From: Nocardioidaceae bacterium UBA4001
GTDB lineage: Bacteria; Actinomycetota; Actinomycetes; Propionibacteriales; Nocardioidaceae
Direction of reading: 5' to 3'
Length of the DNA stretch: 45,315 bases
NCBI GenBank assembly: GCA_002384855.1
Contig: DGBP01000081.1
Coordinates: forward strand, 23,985-69,299
Numbering within the stretch: position 1 is the stretch's first letter; each line of letters opens with the position of its first letter. Positions 39,103 to 45,315 of the stretch are shown piece after piece. The notes beneath the pieces were generated by a model that ran no database searches, was not told where the DNA came from, and saw only the letters and a program-made list of their open reading frames with translations. Position numbers and translations under genes: made by a program.

Positions 39103-40120
39103 GGTGCTCGCCCGCCACACCACCCTGCGGCTCGGCGGGCCGGCCGGCCACTACGTGGAGGCCACGACGGAGGCTGCGCTGGTCGACGCGGTGCGGGAGG
39201 CGGACCAGGCCGGGGAGCCGGTCCTGCTCGTCGCCGGCGGCAGCAACCTGGTGGTCTCCGACGAGGGCTTCCCCGGCACCGTCGTCAAGGTCGCCACGCG
39301 CGGGGTGCAGGTCGACCGGGACGACTGCAGCGGGGCGAGCGTGACGGTCGCGGCGGGAGAGACCTGGGACGACCTGGTGGCCCAGGCGGTCGTGGAGGGC
39401 TGGGTCGGCATCGAGGCGCTCTCGGGGATCCCCGGCAGTGTCGGTGCGACTCCGATCCAGAACGTCGGGGCCTACGGCCAGGAGGTCGCCCAGACGATCG
39501 CCTCGGTGCGCTGCTGGGACCGACGCGACGGGGCGTTGCGGACCTTCGCCGCCGCCGACTGCGGTTTCGCGTACCGCACCAGCCGGTTCAAGCAGGACCC
39601 CGGGCGGTACGTCGTCCTCACCGTGACCTTCCAGCTGCGTCTGGGGGATCTCGGCGCGCCCGTGGCCTACGCCGAGCTCGCCCGGACCCTCGGCGTCCGC
39701 CCCGGTGACCGGGCCGCGTCGAAGGCCGTCCGTGAGGCGGTCCTGGGGCTGCGTCGCGGCAAGGGCATGGTGCTCGACGAGGCGGACCACGACACGTGGA
39801 GCGCCGGGTCGTTCTTCACCAACCCGCTGCTCACCGCCGAGGAGGCCTCTCGGCTGCCCGACGAGGCCCCACGGTGGGAGCAGCCGGACGGTCGCGTGAA
39901 GACGAGCGCGGCGTGGCTGATCGAGCGCTGCGGTTTCGCCAAGGGGTACGGCAACGACCGGGTGAGCCTGTCGACCAAGCACACCCTCGCGCTCACCAAC
40001 CGGGGCGGTGCCACCGCGCAGGAGCTCGTCGAGCTCGCCCGTGAGATCCGTGCGGGTGTCCGGGAGCGCTTCGGCGTGACCCTCGAGAATGAGCCGGTGA
40101 TGGTCGGCTGCGCGCTCTGA
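39095..40120 (+). CDS. murB: UDP-N-acetylenolpyruvoylglucosamine reductase (MurB)
   Basis: A 341-residue FAD enzyme making UDP-N-acetylmuramate for peptidoglycan. HTTLRLGGPAGHYVEA opens the FAD domain. LLVAGGSNLVVSDEGF and GIPGSVGATPIQNVGAYGQEV are FAD-binding motifs. The catalytic Ser lies in AGSFFTNP (about 231) and the catalytic Glu in ENEPVMVG at the C-terminus. The GTG at 39095 overlaps hadB; a GTG at 39104 is an alternative start. Confidence 0.95.
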   Translation: MAEVLARHTTLRLGGPAGHYVEATTEAALVDAVREADQAGEPVLLVAGGSNLVVSDEGFPGTVVKVATRGVQVDRDDCSGASVTVAAGETWDDLVAQAVVEGWVGIEALSGIPGSVGATPIQNVGAYGQEVAQTIASVRCWDRRDGALRTFAAADCGFAYRTSRFKQDPGRYVVLTVTFQLRLGDLGAPVAYAELARTLGVRPGDRAASKAVREAVLGLRRGKGMVLDEADHDTWSAGSFFTNPLLTAEEASRLPDEAPRWEQPDGRVKTSAAWLIERCGFAKGYGNDRVSLSTKHTLALTNRGGATAQELVELAREIRAGVRERFGVTLENEPVMVGCAL

Positions 40121-40129
40121 CCCGGCCGG

Positions 40130-40600
40130 TCAGCCACCCATCCGGAACTCGCCGCCGCCGCTGTTGAGGAACGCGGCCATGCCGACCAGGTAGAGCACCA
40201 GGAAGATGAGTCCGAGCACCAGCAGGACGGTGCCCACGATCCCCAGGATGTAGCCGGCCTGGGCTGCGCCGCGGCCACCGACGCGTCCCTGGCTCGCCTC
40301 GATCTCGTTGAGGGTCCTGCGGCCCATCACCCAGGCGAAGGGCGCCAGCACCTGGCACAGCACGAGGCCGAGGATGCCCAGAACGAGGGTCGTGGTCGCA
40401 CGCGGGTGGTCCGGGGCGTACTGCACCTGTCCCTGGGCCGGGTAGCCCGGCGGCGGAGCCTGCGGGTACGGCTGCTGCCCGTAGCCACCCTGCTGCGGCT
40501 GCTGCCCGTAGCCACCCTGCTGCTCCCAGTAACCCGGCCGGTCGCCCTGCGGCTCCTCCGGCTCGGGCGGTGTCGGCTGGTCCCCCGGTGTGTTGGTCAT
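40130..40600 (-). CDS. DUF4190-type membrane protein with Gln/Gly/Tyr/Pro-rich N-terminus
   Basis: A 156-residue protein. Residues 1 to about 65 are disordered and rich in Q, G, Y and P, including an exact tandem repeat QQGGYGQQP. Two hydrophobic helices follow (about 70-90 and 113-145) with the connecting GRRTLNEIEASQGRVGGRGAAQAGYILGIVG, typical of the DUF4190 family. It starts 4 bp after the adenosine deaminase stop. Its function is unknown. Confidence 0.85.
   Translation of the reverse strand: MTNTPGDQPTPPEPEEPQGDRPGYWEQQGGYGQQPQQGGYGQQPYPQAPPPGYPAQGQVQYAPDHPRATTTLVLGILGLVLCQVLAPFAWVMGRRTLNEIEASQGRVGGRGAAQAGYILGIVGTVLLVLGLIFLVLYLVGMAAFLNSGGGEFRMGG
40470..40523. repeat. Exact 27-bp tandem duplication
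   Basis: 40470-40496 and 40497-40523 are identical and in frame. They encode two copies of a nine-residue Q/G/Y/P unit in the DUF4190 protein's disordered region. Such repeats vary in copy number between strains. Confidence 0.9.
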
Positions 40601-40604
40601 GACC

Positions 40605-41627
40605 TCAGTCTGGCGTCAACCAGGCGTCGATCTCACGTAGCAACACGCTCTTGGTGTCCGTGGGGGCGTACGACGCACGTACGGACATCGCCGCCAGCCC
40701 GGCGAGCTGCTCGTCGGTGAGGTCGTGGGCCGCCCGCATCGTGGCGTACTGCCCGGTCAGCCGGGAGCCGAACAGCAACGGGTCGTCGGCCCCCAGTGCC
40801 ACGGTGGCGCCTGCCTCGAGCAACCTCGGCAGCGGCACCGAGGTCAGGTCGGAGTACACCCCGAGCGCGACGTTGGAGACCGGGCAGATCTCCAGCGCGA
40901 CACCCTGCTCGACCACCCTCTCCAGCACAGCAGGGTCCTCCGCGGAGCGGACGCCGTGGCCCAGGCGGTCAGCGTGCAGCGCGTCCAGGCAGGTGCGAAC
41001 GCTGGCCGGGCCGAGGAGCTCGCCACCGTGCGGGACGAGCGCCAGGCCGGCGCGCTCGGCGATCGCGAAGGCGGGGGCGAAGTCCTCGGTGCTGCCCCGG
41101 CGCTCGTCGTTGCTCAGTCCGAAGCCGACCACGCCGCGGCCTACGTACTGCGCGGCGAGCCGGGCCAGCGTCCGGGCGTCGAGCGGGTGGCGGGTCCGGT
41201 TGGCCGCGACGACCACGGCCATGCCGAGCCCGGTGCGCTCCGAGGCGTCCCTGACCGCGTCGAGGACGAGGTCGGTGAACGCCGTGATCCCGCCGAAGCG
41301 GGCGGCGTACCCGCTGGGGTCCACCTGGATCTCGAGCCAGCGGGAACCGTCCGCGACGTCGTCCTCCGCGGCCTCGAGCACCAGGCGACGTACGTCATCC
41401 TCGTGGCGCAGCACCGACCGGGCGACGTCGTAGAGCCGCTGGAACCTGAACCAGCCCTTCTCGTCGGCAGCAGAGAGCTTCGGCGGCCAGTCCTCGACCA
41501 GGGCCTCCGGGAGCGAGACGCCCTCGCGGGTGGCGAGCTCGAGCAGCGTGGAGTGGCGCATCGACCCCGTGAAGTGCAGGTGAAGGTGCGCCTTGGGCAG
41601 GGCGGTGAGAGACCGCGGCTGCGTCAT
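40605..41627 (-). CDS. add: Adenosine deaminase
   Basis: A 340-residue zinc amidohydrolase converting adenosine to inosine. Metal and catalytic marks are AHLHLHFTGSM (HxH at about residue 15), LVPHGGELLGPASV (about 197), ADRLGHGVRS (about 219), LEICPVSNVALGVY (about 245) and LGADDPLLFGS (about 278). It is closest to actinobacterial Add-like proteins; deaminases of related purines belong to the same family, so the exact substrate is moderately sure. It lies 16 bp after the aminotransferase gene on the same strand. Confidence 0.9.
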   Translation of the reverse strand: MTQPRSLTALPKAHLHLHFTGSMRHSTLLELATREGVSLPEALVEDWPPKLSAADEKGWFRFQRLYDVARSVLRHEDDVRRLVLEAAEDDVADGSRWLEIQVDPSGYAARFGGITAFTDLVLDAVRDASERTGLGMAVVVAANRTRHPLDARTLARLAAQYVGRGVVGFGLSNDERRGSTEDFAPAFAIAERAGLALVPHGGELLGPASVRTCLDALHADRLGHGVRSAEDPAVLERVVEQGVALEICPVSNVALGVYSDLTSVPLPRLLEAGATVALGADDPLLFGSRLTGQYATMRAAHDLTDEQLAGLAAMSVRASYAPTDTKSVLLREIDAWLTPD

Positions 41628-41643
41628 CGGCTGCCGCGGGCCT

Positions 41644-42924
41644 TCAGCCGAAGAGCTTCTGCAACCGGGAGATGCCCTCTTCGAGGTCCGCGTCGCCCAG
41701 GGCGTAGGAGAACCGCAGGTAGCCCGGGGAGCCGAAGGCCTCGCCGGGGACCGCCGCCACCTCGGCCTTCTCGAGGATCAGCTCCGCGAGCTCGGCGGAC
41801 GTCTGCGGGGTGACCCCGTCGACCGTGCGGCCGAGCAGGCCCTTCACCGAGGGGTAGGCGTAGAACGCCCCCTTCGGCTCGGGGCAGACCACCCCGTCGA
41901 TCTGGTTGAGCATCTGCACGATGTGCCGTCGGCGCCGGTCGAAGGCCACCTTCATCTCGTGCACCGCGGCCAGGTCGCCGGAGACCGCCGCGACTGCCGC
42001 CCGCTGCGCGACGTTGGAGACGTTGGAGGTGGCGTGCGACTGCAGGTTCGTGGCCGCCTTGATCACGTCGCGGGGGCCGATCACCCAGCCGACCCGCCAA
42101 CCGGTCATGGCGTAGGTCTTCGCGACGCCGTTCACGACGAGGCAGCGGTCGGCCAGCTCGGGGACGACCACCGGCATCGAGGCGGTCTCCAGGTCGTCGT
42201 ACACGAGGTGCTCGTAGATCTCGTCGGTCATCACCCACAGACCGTGCTCCACCGCCCAGCGGCCGATCGCCGCGACCTCGTCACGGCTGTAGACCGCGCC
42301 GGTGGGGTTCGAGGGGGAGTTGAACAGCAGCATCTTGGTGCGCTCGGTGCGCGCACCCTCGAGCTGCTCGAGGGTGACCTTGTACTCCTGGGTCTCGTCG
42401 GCGAGCACCTCGACCGGGACCCCGCCGGCGAGCCGGATCGACTCGGGGTAGGTCGTCCAGTACGGCGCGGGCACGATCACCTCGTCGCCGGGGTCGAGGA
42501 CCGTCGCGAACGCCTCGTAGATCGCCTGCTTGCCGCCGTTGGTGACGAGCACCTGCGCCGGGTCGACCTCGTAGCCCGAGTCGCGGCGGGTCTTCTCGAC
42601 GATGGCCTGCTTCAGCTCCGGCAGGCCGCCGGCGGGGGTGTAGCGGTGGTTGCGCGGGTCACGGCAGGCCTCGACGGCCGCCTCGACGACGTAGTCGGGG
42701 GTCGGGAAGTCGGGTTCGCCGGCACCGAAGCCGATGACCGGACGCCCGGCGGCCTTGAGAGCCTTGGCCTTCGCGTCGACGGCCAGCGTCGCGGACTCGG
42801 CGATGCCGCCGATGCGCGCTGACACGCGATGTTCGGTGGGCGGCACAGTGGGTGCGGCGGCGTGCTTGCCGGGACGCTCGTGGGCGTCCGGACCTGCTGA
42901 GGGGCTGCTCGAGGAGTCGCTCAT
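41644..42924 (-). CDS. aspC: Aspartate aminotransferase (class I/II PLP)
   Basis: A 426-residue aminotransferase. After about 30 flexible residues, VSARIGGIAESATLAVDAKAKALKAAGRPVIGFGAGEPDFPTP is the usual opening of this subgroup. LLFNSPSNPTGAVYS (about 215) and the PLP-lysine motif NGVAKTYAMTGWRVGW (about 264) follow. It transfers the amino group between aspartate and 2-oxoglutarate. It opens a three-gene operon with add and the DUF4190 gene, divergent from tRNA-Trp. Its ribosome site is weak. Confidence 0.93.
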   Translation of the reverse strand: MSDSSSSPSAGPDAHERPGKHAAAPTVPPTEHRVSARIGGIAESATLAVDAKAKALKAAGRPVIGFGAGEPDFPTPDYVVEAAVEACRDPRNHRYTPAGGLPELKQAIVEKTRRDSGYEVDPAQVLVTNGGKQAIYEAFATVLDPGDEVIVPAPYWTTYPESIRLAGGVPVEVLADETQEYKVTLEQLEGARTERTKMLLFNSPSNPTGAVYSRDEVAAIGRWAVEHGLWVMTDEIYEHLVYDDLETASMPVVVPELADRCLVVNGVAKTYAMTGWRVGWVIGPRDVIKAATNLQSHATSNVSNVAQRAAVAAVSGDLAAVHEMKVAFDRRRRHIVQMLNQIDGVVCPEPKGAFYAYPSVKGLLGRTVDGVTPQTSAELAELILEKAEVAAVPGEAFGSPGYLRFSYALGDADLEEGISRLQKLFG

Positions 42925-43036
42925 GGCAACATCGTTCCACTGACCGACGTCCACGTGCAGCCGGGTCCGCGGTTCGACCGCCGAGGTGTCGGAGACCGTC
43001 GGACGCCTCGGTTCGACTTCGGCTCGGTGTACCCCG

Positions 43037-43042
43037 TAGAAT
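43037..43042 (+). promoter_or_regulatory. -10 element before tRNA-Trp
   Basis: TAGAAT, with TTCGAC 19 bases upstream as a possible -35, predicts a transcript starting about 100 bases before tRNA-Trp that could continue into secE-nusG. Confidence 0.5.
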
Positions 43043-43149
43043 CCTGGTCTTGGTGGTTCGCACCCTTGGCTGTCATGCCCACAGGCCCTTCGCGCGGCTC
43101 GCTTCGCGCTGCGGGTCGGGGTACGACGAGCAGGGCGACGGGCCGCCGA

Positions 43150-43222
43150 AGGGCACTAGCTCAACTGGCAGAGCATCGGTCTCCAAAACCGAAGGTTGGG
43201 GGTTCAAGTCCCTCGTGCCCTG
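43150..43222 (+). tRNA. tRNA-Trp (CCA)
   Basis: The acceptor AGGGCAC (43150-43156) pairs with GTGCCCT (43215-43221); discriminator G43222. The anticodon stem TCGGT/ACCGA encloses CTCCAAA, anticodon CCA. The T-arm is GGGGG-TTCAAGT-CCCTC with one wobble pair. It sits just upstream of secE, the usual bacterial place. Confidence 0.96.
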
Positions 43223-43290
43223 CAAGGTCCCTCCCGCCGGGAGGAGACCAGGTCCCGTCGGCCAACGCACAGCAAGGAGGGTGGAGGACA

Positions 43291-43512
43291 GTGTCGGAGA
43301 GCCGCTCCGTTTCTTCGTCGGGTGACAAGCGCACCAACCCGGTCACCTTCTACCGCCAGGTCGTGGCCGAGCTGCGCAAGGTCGTGTGGCCCACGCAGCA
43401 GCAGCTGATCACGTACTTCGTCGTGGTGATGGTCTTCGTGATCGTCGTCATGACCTTCGTCTCGCTGCTCGACCTCGGGTTCGGAAAGCTCGCGTTCGCC
43501 GTCTTCGCCTGA
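43291..43512 (+). CDS. secE: Preprotein translocase subunit SecE
   Basis: A 73-residue protein: a short polar N-terminus, then the conserved FYRQVVAELRKVVWPTQQQLITYFVVVMVFVIVVMTFV, comprising the amphipathic helix and the single membrane helix of SecE. It starts with GTG after GGAGG. SecE clamps the SecY channel. It lies in the standard tRNA-Trp / secE / nusG order. Confidence 0.96.
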   Translation: MSESRSVSSSGDKRTNPVTFYRQVVAELRKVVWPTQQQLITYFVVVMVFVIVVMTFVSLLDLGFGKLAFAVFA

Positions 43513-43562
43513 CCAAGCCGCAGCCCATCCGCAGCACAGCAACCGAAAGTGACTGATTGACC

Positions 43563-44480
43563 GTGTCGCAGCCGTACGACGAGTCGCACGAGGGATCCGA
43601 CGCCGAGAGCGCCTCCCTCGAGCCTGCGGGCGACCCCGTCTTCTCCGAGGACGCCGCCCCCGAGGCGGAGGAGGCCCCCGAGCCGGCCACCGACTCGGCC
43701 ACTGCCTTCGAGGACGTCCACGGCCGGACCGAGGACGACGCCGAGACCGCTCCCGTGAGCGAGGACGCCGTCGCCGCTCCGGAGGAGACCGGTGCCGAGG
43801 CGGCCACGGAGACAGCCGAGGGTGAGGCCACCGGTGACGAGGTCGTCCCTGGTGAGGTCACCACCGCGGCCGACCCGCTCGAGGAGTTCCGCAACGAGCT
43901 GTGGGCCAAGCCCGGCGACTGGTTCGTGATCCACACCTACTCCGGTATGGAGAACCGGGTGAAGGCGAACCTCGAGAACCGCATCACCTCGCTGAACATG
44001 GAGGACTACATCCACGAGGTCGTGGTCCCCACCGAGGAGGTCGCGGAGATCAAGAACGGGCAGCGCAAGCTCGTCAAGCGCACCGTCCTCCCCGGCTACG
44101 TGCTCGTGCGCATGGACCTCACCGACGAGTCCTGGGCCGCGGTGCGGCACACCCCGTCGGTCACCGGCTTCGTCGGCCACAGCCACCAGCCGGTGCCGCT
44201 GTCGCTGACCGAGGTGGAGAACATGCTCGCACCGACCGTGGTCGCCAAGAGCGAGGCTGCCCCGGAGACCGCCGGCGGCGCCGCTCCGGCCAAGCGCAAG
44301 ACCGAGGTCGCCGACTTCAACACGGGCGACTCAGTGATGGTGGTCGACGGTCCGTTCGCCACCCTGCACGCGACGATCACCGAGATCAACGCGGACACCC
44401 AGAGGGTCAAGGCCCTCGTCGAGATCTTCGGCCGGGAGACCCCGGTCGAGCTGAGCTTCAGCCAGATCCAGAAGGTCTGA
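43563..44480 (+). CDS. nusG: Transcription termination/antitermination factor NusG
   Basis: A 305-residue protein from the GTG at 43563 (a TTG two codons earlier is possible). The first about 110 residues are strongly acidic and rich in Glu, Ala and Thr with no fold apparent. The NGN domain begins at KPGDWFVIHTYSGMENRVKANLENR, and the KOW domain is FNTGDSVMVVDGPFATLHATITEIN near the C-terminus. Acidic N-terminal extensions are known in actinobacterial NusG. NusG links RNA polymerase to ribosome or Rho. Confidence 0.96.
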   Translation: MSQPYDESHEGSDAESASLEPAGDPVFSEDAAPEAEEAPEPATDSATAFEDVHGRTEDDAETAPVSEDAVAAPEETGAEAATETAEGEATGDEVVPGEVTTAADPLEEFRNELWAKPGDWFVIHTYSGMENRVKANLENRITSLNMEDYIHEVVVPTEEVAEIKNGQRKLVKRTVLPGYVLVRMDLTDESWAAVRHTPSVTGFVGHSHQPVPLSLTEVENMLAPTVVAKSEAAPETAGGAAPAKRKTEVADFNTGDSVMVVDGPFATLHATITEINADTQRVKALVEIFGRETPVELSFSQIQKV

Positions 44481-44552
44481 CCCGAAGCCCGGCGAAGCAA
44501 CGAGTAGCTGTCACACAGCTTCAACCGCAGAATCAGTTAAGGACCCGATTCC

Positions 44553-44981
44553 ATGCCTCCCAAGAAGAAGATCGCAGCGCTCGTCAAGGTGCAGCTGCAG
44601 GCCGGGGCGGCAACTCCTGCTCCGCCCGTGGGTACCGCCCTCGGTCCCCACGGCGTGAACATCATGGAGTTCTGCAAGGCCTACAACGCCGCCACCGAGC
44701 CGATGCGCGGCAACGTCATCCCCGTAGAGATCACCATCTACGAGGACCGCTCGTTCACCTTCATCACGAAGACGCCCCCGGCGGCCGAGCTGATCAAGAA
44801 GGCTGCCGGCCTGCAGAAGGGCTCGAGCGTCCCCCACAAGGACAAGGTCGGCAAGCTCACCAAGGACCAGGTCCGCGAGATCGCCACGACCAAGCTCCCC
44901 GACCTCAACGCGAACGACATCGACGCCGCGATGAAGATCGTCGAGGGCACCGCCCGGTCGATGGGCATCACCACCGACTGA
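44553..44981 (+). CDS. rplK: 50S ribosomal protein L11
   Basis: A 142-residue protein: KKIAALVKVQLQAGAATPAPPVGTALGPHGVNIMEFCKAYNA is the conserved N-terminal domain and TKLPDLNANDIDAAMKIVEGTARSMGI the rRNA-binding end. It binds the GTPase centre of 23S rRNA. It is followed by rplA as in nearly all bacteria. Confidence 0.98.
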   Translation: MPPKKKIAALVKVQLQAGAATPAPPVGTALGPHGVNIMEFCKAYNAATEPMRGNVIPVEITIYEDRSFTFITKTPPAAELIKKAAGLQKGSSVPHKDKVGKLTKDQVREIATTKLPDLNANDIDAAMKIVEGTARSMGITTD

Positions 44982-45082
44982 GCACACCTGACGGTCCACG
45001 GGACCGTCGTACTCCGAAGAGAACCTGTGGCAGGGCCGCGCGCCCGACGACCACACCTGGCCCAGGAAAGAGGGAACCAGAC

Positions 45083-45315
45083 ATGCAGCGCAGCAAGACC
45101 TACCGCTCGGCGGCAGAGACGTTCGACAAGGACGAGCTCCACAGCCCGCTCGAGGCGATCAAGCTCGCCAAGTCCGGGAGCAAGAAGAAGTTCGACGAGA
45201 CCGTCGACATCGCGATGCGCCTCGGCGTCGACCCGCGCAAGGCGGACCAGATGGTCCGCGGCACGGTCAACCTCCCGCACGGCACCGGCAAGACCGCCCG
45301 GGTCCTGGTCTTCGC
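45083..45315 (+). CDS. rplA: 50S ribosomal protein L1, 3' part outside the window
   Basis: Only 77 codons are present. MQRSKTYRSAAETFDKDELHSPLEAIKLAKSGSKKKFDETVDIAMRLGVDPRKADQMVRGTVNLPHGTGK is the standard L1 N-terminus. A GAGGGA ribosome site precedes the ATG. L1 binds the 23S L1 stalk and in many bacteria represses its own operon through the leader RNA. Confidence 0.96.
   Translation, partial: MQRSKTYRSAAETFDKDELHSPLEAIKLAKSGSKKKFDETVDIAMRLGVDPRKADQMVRGTVNLPHGTGKTARVLVF

Overview
The window is chromosomal DNA of a high-GC actinobacterium, most like the Nocardioidaceae. The evidence is uniformly GC-rich codon use, frequent GTG starts, stop/start-overlapping operons, several apparently leaderless genes, and the actinobacterial gene order tRNA-Thr / tRNA-Met / rpmG / hadA / hadB ... 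tRNA-Trp / secE / nusG / rplK / rplA at the right end. I see no prophage, complete insertion sequence or CRISPR array.

Left part (1-7364): the end of an iron-sulfur/NrfD membrane oxidoreductase, probably formate dehydrogenase-like, with an oxalate/formate-type MFS carrier. A radical SAM/SPASM protein, an orphan double-GAF histidine kinase and an acyl-CoA dehydrogenase carrying an in-frame repeat follow.

Centre-left (7593-19402): the most striking region, about 11.8 kb and 16 tightly packed genes on one strand. It encodes a complete System I (Ccm) cytochrome c maturation pathway split into two blocks (ccmF-G-H and ccmA-B-C-D-E). Between the blocks lie a cupredoxin lipoprotein, cbb3-type oxidase subunits CcoN and CcoO, two tiny membrane proteins, a membrane-anchored triheme cytochrome c that takes the place of CcoP, and a Tat-exported sulfite-oxidase-family molybdoenzyme with its own monoheme cytochrome c. 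The natural reading is a self-contained electron chain, from sulfite (or a related substrate) through the Mo enzyme, c-type cytochromes and cupredoxin to a high-affinity oxidase, encoded together with the machinery that attaches its haems.

Middle (19491-36639): metabolic and accessory genes. These include a GNAT acetyltransferase, a rhodanese-metZ pair, a UgpC/MsmK-type sugar ABC ATPase, a zinc-ribbon protein, phosphoglucomutase, an SSADH-type dehydrogenase and a DsrE protein. A TetR regulator is divergent from an MMPL exporter that has a degenerate ABC-ATPase-like tail and is followed by a YhgE/Pip protein. An LLM flavin oxidoreductase with its FMN reductase partner and a LigB-like protein come next.

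Right part (36614-45315): an acyl-CoA thioesterase gene that has lost its middle and changed frame, then the translation and cell-envelope block: three tRNAs, rpmG, HadA/HadB-type dehydratases, murB, an aspartate aminotransferase / adenosine deaminase / DUF4190 operon, secE, nusG, rplK and the start of rplA.
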